Below, one piece after another: positions 12,725 through 25,600 of a stretch of 64,000 nucleotides of DNA. The notes beneath the pieces are model-generated. The model did not search any database. It had not been told where the DNA came from and worked only from the letters and a program-made list of their open reading frames with translations. The first letter of the stretch is position 1, and every line of letters begins with the position of its first letter. The stretch comes from Parelaphostrongylus tenuis (lineage: Eukaryota > Nematoda > Chromadorea > Rhabditida > Metastrongylidae): contig JAHQIW010006965.1 in NCBI GenBank assembly GCA_019055375.1, positions 248,001 to 312,000 on the forward strand. Direction: 5' to 3'. The position numbers were made by a program, and so were the translations under genes.

Positions 12725-12860
12725 GTCTCGACGATAGCCAGGCTGTGGCCTTCCTATAGTCTTCGTATTGATTATCGAGTAGTTATGAGGCGGTGGGATC
12801 AGCCCGCGTTGATTTGCGCTAAGCATCCACTGATCACTCGGTCACCGGCCCCGAAGAAGA
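12725..12860 (-). repeat. tRNA-derived SINE, family 3 (second copy)
   Basis: It begins GATAGCCAGGCTGTGGC and ends with the complement of an A-box-like segment (CCACTGATCACTCGGTCACC). It is more diverged than the copy at 11.3 kb. Confidence 0.5.
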
Positions 12861-12869
12861 ACGATCAAA

Positions 12870-15240
12870 AAGATATACAGCGAGTTTCCTGTATACGTTG
12901 CTTCCACATTCTTCTCTCTAAGAAAGCCACATAATCACTTCATCTACCGCTGGACGGCTATCACTCGATCAGACATATTGCTCTTGAATATACAACGTCT
13001 TTATAAAGGAATTGTGAACCACGCATGCCTTTTGTTGACTTACTCACTTAAAGCACCCGGTAACGTTTACACAGGAATTTTCGGTACAGAGGACAACTTT
13101 TCGAAAATAAGTCTGGTTTCCAAAAAATTATTATAAGATTTTTACTGGTTTTTTTTAACTTTGGTACGATGAAGTTTCATGTGTTAAAATTCTAAGCACT
13201 TTTAATAGCGTAACTTCAGTCCATCACAAGATGATGTCGAAATCAAGGCATAAAATGCCTGTTCGTAGCAACACGTGTTTCGTCACGGTGTTACGTATCG
13301 GATTCAGTGGCTCACTAATACCAACAATAATATGAAATGCGGTGGACTGTAAAAATACTTCCGTCTCTTGCATGGTCAGATTAGGAATTGTTTTTCTCTG
13401 TGTAGAGTATAAGTGTTGTTACCTGTGGATTTGGGATATTGTATAGAAAACTAAAGTTTGGCATATCGAATTCTCATAAGTATTTGCCCGAATTAATAAT
13501 AAAATGAAAAAGGAGGCGGAAAGAAAAGGCAAGAGGTGGTTATGTAATGATTAATCAGCACTTTTCCCAGTGTCGAAACATGAATCACCTTTGATACTTT
13601 CCTTTTTGGTAATTTGACATGCTGTCGTCAAAAAGCCTATGCACTTTGAAGCCTGCTAATTTGCATTTCTGTCAAAATCAATGGTGAATTCAAGAGTTGA
13701 GAGTTTCAATAAGCATCTAAATGAGCTGAAATGTACTAAGATTTTTACTTATTCTTTGGATTTCACATAATCCAACATCATATAATGTTTGCCCACTTCA
13801 GAAATTCTTATGTTCTATTTTTTTCGTCTCATCCACGACTTCCACAAAGGTTTTTGGTTTTTTGAACGAGTTCTGCTGCTGCTAGAAGATTTTTTGCCTT
13901 TTATATGAAAATGGTTAAACACTTGTCTAAACGATTTTCCGTGTATTATTTTAATAGTCAAACTTAGCATTCCTTTTGTTCTTTTTATCGGTTTTATTTC
14001 AGTTCATAACTTTAAAGTCTCAAAGTCCAAAAAACCAATGTTGAATGATGTGCAAAACTTTGAACTCCAAGCGGGAGTTAAAGCCGTTCCTCATTCTTTA
14101 TCGAGGTGCGGTATAATCACTACACTATTCGGCTTTGCCCTGCTATCACTCCTTTGCGACGCAAGGTTACGGAGCAGTCGTAACCGACCGTCAACGGGTT
14201 TGCTGGGGTCATCATATATCGGCATCAAACCAAGGTCATCATGTATATGCTAACAGGTATTGAATCTGTTAATCTAAAAAAGTTCTTTACTTCTCATCGT
14301 ACTGTTTGGCATTCCAATTCCTTTGGCGGTTGGTTTCTGACGACACCGATATCTTGTGTCACTTGAAGAGTGGTGAAAAAACAAGAGTTTCGGTAGTGCA
14401 GTGTTTTAGCACGTTCACCGAAAAGGTGTGAGATGCGAGTTCAACTCCATCACGAGTTTTGTCGTTTTACATATCACTAGTTATCCCTGTATCTTTAGTT
14501 GAGCAGTGTTTCCACGTAGATTGGAGGGAGTTAGCTGAGTCTAGATATATTGCACCAATTTTCTTACCTCTGAGAGAGGAGAGCCTCGATGGAGGCGTTT
14601 CATAATGGATCTATATTCTACTTGAACTAACATCATCACCACCTTTGTATCATGCGTGCCTTATAAGAAGAAGTAAGACTGGGTACAGAAATATTACATA
14701 ACTGCAAAGAATAAAAGAAAGGGTTCTATGCACCCTTGCTCAATTGTATAGCTTGTCATCACCTGCCGTGTGAAGGAGAGTACATCAACAAGCGGTAGAG
14801 TTGATAGTTTCTCTCAAGGCACAACATTTCTGGACGTTTGTTTCTGTCACATCAAGTTACTGGTTTTGAAACTCCTAGTCTCACAATCACTTTGGAACAC
14901 TGTCAATAACTTTCTGATCGTATAGTCGGTTGCGTCATTTATTTGATGATCGATACTTTTATAAATGAATAATGAAAGACTGTATGAATTGACTATGGTT
15001 ATTCCATCTACGATGTAAGATGTGTTTATATGACTATGCAAGTTATTTGGTGATGACATCATTCTATATAATGTTGAAAACAACGCGTAGGCTTCATGTA
15101 ACTGGAGGATACATTGGGACAGTTTTACGATTGCTTTGCCTACCTGGATCGTATCTGCCATTTTTGCTGGTTCGCTCACTTGAAGGCGCTTTATCTTGGT
15201 GTAAAATACTCCTCAGCAGTAGTTGCTCAAAAATTATGGA
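12870..15240. other. Intergenic, no gene recognised
   Basis: AT-rich sequence with short random frames. The only structured item is a tRNA-like SINE head at 14388-14456 (+), with A-box-like TAGTGCAGTGTTTTAGCACG and B-box-like CGAGTTCAACTCC. Confidence 0.5.
14388..14456 (+). repeat. tRNA-like SINE head, family 2
   Basis: A-box-like GTAGTGCAGTGTTTTAGCA and B-box-like CGAGTTCAACTCC are spaced as in a tRNA promoter. It lacks a paired acceptor stem, so it is a SINE rather than a tRNA gene. Confidence 0.5.
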
Positions 15241-15499
15241 TCTCAATATCGTTTCCTTCCAAAAAGTTTAAATGAAACGATATGACCTATGAAAAAATCC
15301 TTGTTCTCCATAGTAATTACTACCTCCTTGTAATGAGAATTTTGAGTATAGTTGAGAGGCGGTGAATTTCGATGTAAATTCAAAAGGGCTACCTTTTTTT
15401 CATGAAAGTGAACATTTGTGACTTTGTGTCTTTCGAGGACATCTTTGCCATTCGTGATTTTAAGTACGATTGAAGTATGTTGTATCATAAATACCTAAG

Positions 15500-15760
15500 T
15501 CAGTTGTTTTTTTTTGTGAAAGTGTTTTTGCTAGCGCATAAGGATACGCTCTCAATGTCATGAGCGCGAATATAAGCCAAAATGTTTTTGATAATTGTGC
15601 AAGAGATCAGATAAGTTGTACCCGAACTCATGCAGTCTCCTTCTCTACCATTAGGGCATACTTTACAAATGTCAGTCTTAAACAAACGGTCGTACAAGTG
15701 ATTTCCTGAATCTTTTTTCTTAATTTTTCGAACTACCTGATATTTACTTTTTGGGCCAGC
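15500..15760 (-). pseudogene. Penelope-like retroelement fragment (Cys-rich, GIY-YIG-proximal region)
   Basis: The - strand reads LYDRLFKTDICKVC, then PNGREGDCMSSG, then TTYLISCTI. This order (a basic LYDRL segment, C-x2-C, GREGDC, then YLI-x-C) is typical of the region leading into the GIY-YIG endonuclease of Penelope-like elements. The frame continues upstream past 15697 (QVVRKIKKKDSGNH) but loses similarity downstream of ISCTI. No reverse transcriptase is attached, so this is a broken fragment. Recognition is from motif memory only; a LINE origin cannot be excluded. Confidence 0.5.
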
Positions 15761-17540
15761 ATGTCCCTTGGTCTTTTATGGGCACTTACAGAGCCTAACG
15801 TGTTTTGGACTTGACAGCTCATTAATTTGGCAAGAATTCTTTTAGAGGTTCTCTATTCCCTTGCCCATAGTAGGCAACAAAGTACAATTTTCACGTGCGT
15901 CCAGAGGAAATAAATCACTAGATCGCTAGTATTGGACAGTTGATTGCTCTAAACTGGTGATTATGAAATATCTTACCTTTTGTTTCGATTTAAGCGTCTA
16001 AACGCCAAATTTGATCGTGCTCATAAGAAAACACTCGAAACGAGCGGTATGATATTTTAATCGAAATGATTAGTTCACAAAGCGAATTGATCCCTTTTGT
16101 AGTACATGATGCCGGCCTAACGTGGTCCCTAGCTTGGTCGGTCTATAAGTCGCAGGCAACCGGGATTTCAATAAGTGATGATAGCCTAAGAAATTTCATT
16201 GCTGACAATAAATTTAGAACTTATCACTGCACCCTCACACAAGCTCGATCACGTGACGTTTCCAGTACGAAAGAACTGTCTGAAAAAGTGCGAGAGTTCT
16301 TAGAAAATGTACCTGCGGCTCATTTAGATATCTAAGCAAGAAAACGGTTTACTGCTTTTCTTGACATTTTCGTCTCTTCGGGTAAATGGTTTTCCAAGAT
16401 AAGGACTAGTTGACTTCTATTAAACTGGAAAACTGCCATACCCTTCCGTATAATAAAAAATGAAACAACAAAAATAACCGAAAAGACATTTTCGTATTTC
16501 CTTTAGATAATTGCAAGGTCATTCTAAAACCTCAGTTATTCAACAAGCAATTCAAAGTTTTATATGGAAAAATTCATCTACTTTGTTATGTGTTTTCATG
16601 AATCTAAGTCGATAGGGCACTATAATCTACAATTCGTAGGCTATGTAAGCAATGAGTTTTCTACTGTATTTAAAGTAAAAAAAGTAGCTAGAAATCGTCG
16701 TCAAAAAGAAACAAAAAGAAGCCCGTCGATGTTGAACACTGACTACGCCAAGGTCACTCAAATGCCACACTCTCTTTAATGGTGTGAGATGAGGTGAGAG
16801 TGAATCGGTGTATGAACGACAAAACATCGGAAGGTTCACATGAAATCGACAACTATTTTCTAAAACAAATATAAAAAGTAGTGATGCCGGAATTAGAAGA
16901 GGAACGCTATTCCAGTTACTTGATCCTGGTCATTTCCCATTTTCAACGAAAAATCATATTATTTCACTTACATTTTTGCGTAGGTTGACACGTTTCGCTG
17001 ACTCAGCAAGCGTGTAATCCGACGGCGATCCCGACATGGTTTCTGAAATGACGTGAAGAGTGCTCGATGGTCTTGTCATCGCTGTTCTCCGCCCCGTCTA
17101 CGCTGCTGTATCGTCGTACATAAGTGTTGACCAGCTCTGCTCAACATCTACGAATTCCATAGAGAGCATTTTCGTGTGTTTACCCATTCCGCATGATTCT
17201 TTTGTCTCACCGTCCTATATTTGAGTTCTACGTGTGTCTTATGCATTTCCTCTAACGAAAACCTCCTATTCTATTGTCGTTTCAAATGCAATACTCTTAT
17301 GATGTCTATACTCTTAGATGATTTTTTTCTGGTGCTTTCAAGCAAATCATCATAACATAAACGTGTTCGGCATGCCGGGTGAATTGGTGTGCCGCGTAGC
17401 AGCTTAACAATCTCACTGAGCGGCTGCCGATCAAACATATCACTGAGACTAAAATGACTTGCAAATTTCTGAACTTTTGCTCAAATAATGGAAGGAATCT
17501 GAATTGCTTGCCTTCTGTTTTTAATTCAATTATGGAAAGA
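15760..17540. other. Intergenic, no gene recognised
   Basis: The only frame of note is 16066-16335 (+), 89 codons from ATG to TAA. Its translation is balanced (AGLTWSLAWSVYKSQATG, then KELSEKVREFLENV), but it matches no family I know and has no visible splice partners. I treat it as unsupported. Confidence 0.45.
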
Positions 17541-17543
17541 TTT

Positions 17544-17848
17544 GAGCGCATGTGTCACAGTGGTTAGAGGTGCTCTGCGTCGCACACGAAATCGATGGTT
17601 CGATCTCGTGCTCATGGCTCACGAAGCCATCATCCCTCCGGGGTCGGTAAATTGGTACCAGACTGGTCTGTTTCAGACCTGTGTGGGAGGATAAGCAGCA
17701 GTGACCTGGTACAGCGCGAGACCACCGCGAGTCAGTGTAAGGGCAGATATGCATTCAAGAGCCTCAAACGAAGTTAACAATTGCAGACGAAAGCATGGCG
17801 CATACCTCAGGGTTGATCAACGCCGAGGCTTCATCCTTTATCATTTGA
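17544..17848 (+). repeat. tRNA-derived SINE, family 1 (about 300 bp)
   Basis: It begins GAGCGCATGTGTCACAGTGG with an A-box (CACAGTGGTTAGAGG) and, about 35 bp on, a B-box (GGTTCGATCTCG). The body holds GGTAAATTGGTACCAGAC, CGCGAGTCAGTGTAAGG and GATCAACGCCGAGGCTT and ends in CCTTTATC. At least four other copies occur here, on both strands. The A and B boxes would act as an internal RNA polymerase III promoter. Confidence 0.85.
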
Positions 17849-19700
17849 GGTGGGATTTAGTGGTCATCCACCCGTATACTCTACGATTTCAGGGCTGAAA
17901 AAGAGTACAAAAGGGTGAAATTGTGATTTCGTAGCTGTCTGCTAAAAATTTGCCTTTGATGAAAGCCGTTAATGATTACTATTCACAATATAGTAGGTAC
18001 TGATTGGTTATATGCTCAAAAATCACCTGTATCAGCTCTCACCTACCCCATTGATCGTCGGGTAATTCGAAAGAGCCTCAAGAAATTTTTGATTCTTCTC
18101 CATTGCGTGCAAGATGCCTTGTGGGTATTTGTGGGTGTAGAGATTCCTTGAGATATGGTTTCCTTTAGTGTTTCCTCAAAAAGACAAACTACCGGCTCGG
18201 TGGTGTTTCTTATGTGTCCCTAATTTTCGGAGAAATCCATTCGCCAACGACTCTTTTTCATTCCTTACCGTTAAAGCACATTACGTGTCCATCTCTCCTG
18301 TTTTCCCTTAAAACATTCTTTTTCAGACGTTCTTGAAGGAATGTGTGACAACTGTGAAATTGATGATCCATCGGTAATAACTTCAGCCATCAATTTTCTG
18401 ACAGTATTATTGGGAAAAACATTTATGACTTAAGACAGAGTACCGGTCTTGCATCGATTAGAAGCAGAAGAAATTAATTGCTAGACTTACAGTATTGGCG
18501 TCCCTGGACATTCAACAGAGACTCTTAAAATGTATTGATCTAGTCATATTTATTCCGAAATTGTGTTCTATACTGTGGCCTCTGATTTACGCCTTATTCT
18601 TGTGTTTTCTTTTCCTTTTGATTATCTTTTCGCTAGCCGAATCACTGACAATTCTTGTGGTTTATCAAAATATTGCGCAGATATACAACTACTATGCGGT
18701 TCTCTTCAGTCTCAAGTATTGCAGTTGAGGGCTTTTGTTAATCGGTTAGGCTGACAAGTATCCGTGCATGCCACATCAAAACTAACCCAAGAATAACGGC
18801 GTAGTTAATCAAAAGTTTGTAACTTCTCATATGAATGAGCTGCTGAAAAAGCTTCAATTTCTATATGGAAAATCTAATTTGTCATAAGGCTTCGACATGC
18901 CCAAAGAGTTAAACGGTCGCACCAAATGATGTAAATTTCAGGCCTAAACACGTTATAGATGTTCGCGTTTGAGTCATTGCCTGTTTTCGTGATGATTTCG
19001 TATTCACTGAAAGCATTGATATTCCTAGGTAAATAAATTCTGCCTCTTTGCTCAAGATATGGGTTCGCAAGGTTATCTAAACAAGTGGTGCCATTGAGTG
19101 CCAGCTTTTGCCATAATTTTTCATGCAGGGACAAGTTCGAAAACGATTTCTTAACGTTCTTTAGAAAACACTTTTTGCCTTTCGACACAAATGCAAAACC
19201 TTCTTCAGAAAAAGATTTGAAAGTACTTTTTGCTAAAAAAGGTTATGAGCTATTTTTCACTATCAGAGCTTCTTAGCTTCTGAAAAAAATGGCTTCAAGG
19301 AGAAATAACCTACCAAGAAGAGCATAGCGTTTTGTATTTTTTATAACATTTTGATGAAAATGACTAGAAGAAACACTTAGAGTTGGTCAATCTTTGAGTG
19401 GTGAGCAATGACAATATGAGCCATTTTTACGACTCCCCTAAGCATCACTAGAGGGTAAATAGATGCATACTAAACTTTAAAATGACTCGCAGTGGCCATT
19501 TCAATGCTAGAATCCTCCCAGACAGTTTTGGTATCACTTTGCCGCACTTGGAGGGTTGAGCTGAAAAGCTTGGTGAGCGTCAGACGAGGGATAGTACCAA
19601 ATACCATTTGTGTGGATCTTGAGAACTTTCTTTGTTTAAGCATTGTGAAGTTGGTGATAGAGGTGATAGTCATAAGAGCAATGGCATTAGTAGTACTAAT
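17849..19700. other. Intergenic, no gene recognised
   Basis: AT-rich. A frame at 18495-18728 translates to a very hydrophobic peptide, which is common by chance in T-rich DNA. No exon chain or repeat was recognised. Confidence 0.5.
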
Positions 19701-20078
19701 AGGTTGGGGAAAAAGTTCTGAGAAAATGCCTATAACTTTCTTTCGGTACCGGCCATATTTTGGGTTTTTGAGCTCATTTGAAAGCCCGTCTTCTCCCGCA
19801 TTGATTGGTATATAATTTATCTACTTCGTTGATGTGTTGATGATGACGATGCTGATGCATCTTGATGCGTTCACTTGCCACCGTTGCGTTTGAACCAAAC
19901 AGCCATTCGTGCATCATGAACAACCTAATTTGCTCACTTGACAACTCCATCTTCAAATAAGTAGATGAATTATATACCAGTCAACGCTGGAGAAGACGGG
20001 CTCTCAAATGAGCCCAAAACACAAAAATTGCCCACATCCAAAAATTTTGCAAGCATTTTCTCAGAACTTTTTCAGAGA
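19701..20078 (-). mobile_element. Mariner-derived MITE with transposase N-terminus
   Basis: The left end AGGTTGGGGAAAAAGTTCTG is matched by GCATTTTCTCAGAACTTTTT at the right. Long subterminal inverted repeats follow (AAGCCCGTCTTCTCC against GGAGAAGACGGGCT; TATATAATTTATCTACTT against AAGTAGATGAATTATATA). On the - strand the interior encodes MELSSEQIRLFMMHEWLFG, then SNATVASERI, the start of a mariner helix-turn-helix domain. The catalytic part is missing. Confidence 0.82.
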
Positions 20079-22100
20079 CTCTTTACTGCCGATACATCTA
20101 TTATCACGAACCACGTGTCACTAAATGACGGAAAATTTCAAATTTCACTTATGCTGATTATTAACGCCGAGGTCTTGAAAAATCAGTCTTTATATTATTG
20201 TGACACCTTGTGCGGCAAAGCGGCTCTAATCACTTCTTCACATGAGCCCATTTCTTTATCTCTCTCAACATAAATTCGCTCACACATAAAACCAGTATGC
20301 TGATCAGCTATTCCGATCAAAAATATATCAACTCCGTCCAGCTTATAGCTGAAACAAGTGGATGGTTCTTTTTATTTTTGATTATTCAATCAGTAAATGA
20401 TGTTTGGTATCTTTTGAAATTCCGTCTACCTCATTGGTATATGTAGAATAGTTGAGTGACCTATGAAAACCTCAATGTACTTTACACTGGAGTCGGGGTA
20501 CATAATTATATATTACTTATGTTATCAAAATGTTATACGGGCAATACGAAAGCAGTTACTAATTGACGAAGATTGTAAAAAAGATCTTACAAGGGTTGTG
20601 TAAAGTTCTGTGATATGTAGTTATCCCTGCTCTTAATCAAGTAGCTGATCATTTTCTAAAGCTTTTTCGAACAGAAGAGTTTGTCTAATGTCATACGAAC
20701 ATTACACGAGCAAGTTTTGGTTTTCTGGACATTTTTTCCATTAGAAGGGTAAATCGGGCCTGGTGTGGTGCCAATATTGGGCTGGTTGGGGTCGCTAACA
20801 AGTAAAGCTGAAATTTATTTGAGGTAAAATCGGAAGTTTTCTAATGATTTAACATTACTTATTGAATGGATTCTAATTCTTATTACATCTAATTCGTTTC
20901 CTTAGATCCGATATCTACAAATCTCTCAGATTTCCGTTAGACTCATTTGCTATTTAGAGATTTTCGGCTTGCTTTATGAATGCTCCTCAGGGTTCATTCC
21001 TCCCGCAACCGTACGACATCTGTGGTAGGGAATCCTAGATCTTTTTTCGGACTTGAGGATCCGCTTCCTTAGTGCAGAGTCAAACCCCAACCTCACGTAT
21101 ATGGAATGACCCTTACGTATATCGAACGACTTCATAACTAGTAGGTTACTCGTAGAATAACAGAAACACTTTTCATTCGCTTCTTGTGACATCAGCACCT
21201 ATGTTTTCGAGTGTTGCTGAATAAATTACATTGTTATTCAATTCTGCGATGACTCATGTACATGAAAGAATCTAGTTTTTAGATATTTGTTTGTACCTTG
21301 TAGAATGATGTTATCCCGTTTCCTGTCAATGTGCTTTCTTCACCCTGGCCCAGTAAATAATATATTGCATCGGTAGTTAACCTGATTTTTGATGATACTG
21401 GGATCATATTCTTTGTTTTCGGCGTGGATAGGCTTTCTTCATTCTATCATTAAACTGATAAGCAATCAGTCTTTTCTTCTTCGTTCCTTCCTGTCGAGAT
21501 CGTAAGTTCATAATACGGTTTTTCACATGGACTAACATCGTTCAGCGTGATAATATTGCGTCGTTTCGATAAGTACTGAGATCGGTGGTTTTTCTTGATA
21601 GCTAGGAAGTTGCATAATCCCTTAGACAGTTTTACCTCTAATCGCTTTTGATAGTTATCACACCTATGTATTTTGTGACCCAATTGATTATTGACTGATT
21701 TGAATTGATATCTGCAAATCTTCCACTCGTTCTGATTTCTTGTAAAGGCTTCGCTTTTCATCAAACTTTCTCTTGGTGCCCTTTATTTGTATCGAGACGG
21801 CGTGAAGAGATAGTATCTCGATGTTTACCGGAATAGAATGAGGTATTTTTGGCCACGTGACAGTAACGTTAAGACTGCCTAGAATGTTTTTTGCGTTTAC
21901 TTTACGGCATGGTGATGACCAAATCGGGGTGCAAGACACAATCCAGAAATTATCCTCAACGTGCTTCTTAGGATAGACACGAAGCAATTTCTGATTAACA
22001 TTGATAACTACTGAATGTGGATGAACCACGTAACCTCACGACCACCTATACTTCAGACTACCATGCAGATTCGTTGCTGACGATAGATTTGTAATGAATA
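20079..22100. other. Intergenic, no gene recognised
   Basis: Two overlapping - strand frames at 21450-21764 and 21688-22029 (104 and 113 codons) look as if one frame shifted into the other. Their Lys/Arg-rich translations carry no motif I can name. They may be a decayed retroelement. Confidence 0.4.
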
Positions 22101-22104
22101 ATTA

Positions 22105-22240
22105 TAAATAATTAAATATATATATAAATACATGTATATATGCATATATATGTATATGTGTATATGCATATACATATATATGTACTGATATATATGTGCA
22201 TGTATATATATATATATATGTATGGATAAATACATGTATA
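22105..22240. repeat. TA/TATGCA microsatellite
   Basis: Alternating TATA and TATGCATA units. It lies about 350 bp upstream of the gene 2 start and is probably unrelated to it. Confidence 0.9.
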
Positions 22241-22576
22241 TATACTTGAATACTTGGAATGTCCATTTACACGAATTGTGCGGGTCTCAGCACATTCTCC
22301 ATTCGTTCTTCATCTCGCGATTGCTTTCTCTGGTGATGGTTTTGAGCGGGATGGCTGACGAGGGTTTCAAGCTGTGAAATGTAGAACATTGACACTTGTG
22401 AGTACAGCTGATCCATTCTATCTACGAACGCGTACACCTAACATGTACGTGGTAGACCTCGGGGACCCACGTATTAACGTGAAGTCCACTCCACAGTTTT
22501 TTTTTCGTCCATCTGCCGTTTGACCTTCTTAATATATAACTGGCTCATCAGTGCTTCGCGAAATATAAGGAGTTTA

Positions 22577-22586
22577 TTTCTTTCAG
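22577..22586 (+). promoter_or_regulatory. 3' splice site just before the gene 2 ATG (probable trans-splice acceptor)
   Basis: A nematode-type acceptor, TTTCTTTCAG, stands three bases before the ATG at 22590. Such a position is typical of spliced-leader trans-splicing, but a cis-spliced upstream non-coding exon would look the same. Confidence 0.5.
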
Positions 22587-22589
22587 AAT

Positions 22590-22640
22590 ATGGACACCTT
22601 TACGGAAACAACGTTGGCAACATCTGTTATATTAGCGGAG
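22590..22640 (+). CDS. Gene 2 exon 1
   Basis: It encodes [17 protein letters not shown] and ends in phase 0 at a GTAAGC donor. The residues are polar, as expected for the extracellular N-terminus of PiT proteins. Confidence 0.8.
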
Positions 22641-25600
22641 GTAAGCGTTACGATCAAATCTATGAATTGACAACTTCAGAACATTAAGAATCTCTAGAGG
22701 AGTGCTTGAACTATTTACTATACATTCGTTATAAATCCCCGGATTTTTTTTCCAGAATCTTCGGCACTCCATGCTGTGGGCGCTAATAGTAGGAGTTATT
22801 CTGGCGTTCCTTCTCGGTGCCGGTATGGGCGGCAACGACGTTGCGAATGCTTTTGGCACGTCGGTTGGCAGCGGAGTGCTCACCGTCGTTAAAGCCTACA
22901 TTCTGGCCAGTATTTTTGAAACACTCGGCGCTGTTCTTGTCGGTGAGGCTCTGCGGTACTTTCGATTTTCCAACAGAAAAACGCGCTTATGCACACAAGT
23001 ACAATCGCATTAGTGATGATATTGCGCACTTTTTTTTGAGACGAACACTTTTGAGCCGCTGCAAAGTGCATGGATAGCGAATACAAAGTGTTTAATTGAG
23101 TGTGTCAATTCAACTTCAATCCATGATAGACCTCCAATAATTCAAATCAGTGTCAATTTTTGTAATGTTTCTTCTGATTAAGCAAAACTGAATTATAGTA
23201 ATCCTTTTCCTCACGTGTTAACAAATCACTTTATTCCACCCCACTTAAGAGATTGATACCATGCATATGTGGAGAAAACTACCACCATTGTCAAAAACGA
23301 TCTCTGACCACCTGCGCTAAGGATCTCGGATTGCAAAAATTTACCTCAGAACGTGACGAGAGCTTACCATCTTTTAGGCCACAAATTGATACCACTTTGT
23401 TGAGAATTTTCTGAGCTTTCTTCTGGTCCGTTTGTCCATACTTGCCGCAACATGGCCGCTAAACGAAAACTCCAGCCCAAATTGCCGCTTTGCGGAGTGC
23501 GAATTGGGATGCGATGCGCATACCGCCTTTAAGAACACCAACCCTGCAAAGGCTCAAGGATTTGTATCCGAGCGAACACCGTTGCCGAAAAGGGGATTTT
23601 TTTTCAAAAGCCGGCGTCTCTCGAATCAATGATTGTCACCGGGCCTATGAGGACCTCCAGCTCCACGTCTAAGTCAGTTCACGCCGAAGGCTATGCTCAT
23701 GTGGACCGGGCAGGGCCGATCCGTTGAGATTCGCTGTTCATCCGGGAGACCATCAACGCCAGGCGCTCTTCTGAGTACTAGACCGCTGCAATCGGGCCCT
23801 GTCACATCGACGTCGCTGCAATTACATCCTGTTCTCAACGCAAGGCTGCATGTCGCCAAACTGACAAATAGAGCTGCTTAAATAGTGTGATTACGCAATT
23901 GTGACTACTTCTGGCTGATGATTATTGCTCTAGTGCCAGAACTTTTGAGAAGACCTAAATATCAATGATATAAACCACATCTACCAAAAACACTGCGTTT
24001 ACTCAGCAGAACACCTCTACTGTCAGACTGCTCGACTCAAATGCGGGCTGGGTTCCTTCACGGCTCAAAATGGAATCAACGACGCGTGTTTTGCTGATAT
24101 CGAAAACAGCGTCGAACGCCTTCTATTCTGACCGCGATGTCAATCATTTTTAGTAATTGTCTCAAAATACAAATAAATCTAGATGTAAACATCAACACAT
24201 GATGATTTTTAGCTCAGTAATCATTGATTATCTTCAGGATGGTCAGTGACGGACACAATGAGAAAGGGCGTTGTCGATGTTGAACAGTACATCGGTAATC
24301 CGAAAGAGTTGATGCTCGGTCAGATTGCAATTCTTGGAGGTTGGTAAATATTCTGGACAAGTCCAAAGCCAGTTGAAATTGTTGGAATAACAAATTAGCA
24401 CCAGAAATAGTGGAAATGAGTAAATAATTAATTATGAAGGGGCATTTCTCCAGAAAATGCACACTCAAAGTAATTTTACTGATTAATCACGGGAAAATTG
24501 GCCTTTCCAAAAAAACGTGTTGCTTGTTCTCTTTGACTTTGGGTCAAACGCATAATGATGATTTAGATTATCTATCATTACAAATACTACGATTGGAGAG
24601 AAACTGCTGAGATACTTTGAGAAGCATGAGATAAATCCCATGCGTATCATGGAAATAATACAGTTTTTATGTGGAACTTCCCCTTAAAGACCTAGATATT
24701 ATTCATCTATATTTTCACTTCGTTGCAAGCCCCCGCTGTGTCCAACGATACAATCAAAGTTCGTGTTCTATTGCGTCATCATTGGAGAAACATAGAAAGC
24801 TGCAATCCATGAAATCAAAACTTGAAGATGAAGGCACAACAAACAAGTATTCTGGCAGTTGCTGGTTTCGACGCTTCAGTGTCGGAGACCTTGACCTCGA
24901 AGAAAGGGGTCGCCGATCTGAATGGTTCGATGAAATAGAAGAAGCACGTCAAGAGTTCTTTGATTCGAAGTCGAAGGAATGGTACTTCAATCAGATCCGA
25001 AAGTTAGCGGATCGATGGCAGAAAGTCGTAGAAAACGATAAATTTTATTTTGAAAAGTAGTTTTAGTTGTTTTCGTGGGAAATCATGCAAAAATTTTTGA
25101 TTTATTACAGGTGCCCTAAAAACTTTCTTTTCAATCTAATAGGTTAAACTGTATTATAATATCCTTTCATTATTATTTGAGCCAACATGTCATGTGGTCT
25201 AGTAAGGGCTCTTGTACAGCCCGAGACACGTGTTTCGTCCTTACAGACTCATCAGCGGGCAGAACCCGTCGTCTGTCGATCTTTTCATAGTCAGTTCTCT
25301 CGGGACCGTCACACTCCTTACATATAGTTATCGACGACGTGCGCTTCACACTCTATGTTAGGTGAAACATTCACCTAACACAGAGTGTTGTGCACTCGAT
25401 TGCTCATTGGCTGGTACTTTTATAATAATTATACCTTTATCTCGAGTGCTTTGTTTAGACCACGCTCAAATTTTCAATTTCAATTTCAATTTCACGACGG
25501 GTTCTGCCCGGCTGATGAGTCTGTAAGGACGAACACGTGTCTCGGGCTGTACAAGAGCCCTTACCAGACCACATGACATGTTGACATGACATGATGAAAG

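Noticed and set aside
15243..15488. Continuation of the Penelope-like fragment (GIY-YIG core) on the - strand
   Set aside because: The translation does not show the expected downstream YIGETGR-type motif or the later His-rich segment.
16066..16335. 89-codon ATG-to-TAA frame as a small gene
   Set aside because: No recognised motif, no splice context and a length reachable by chance. It is kept only as a note.
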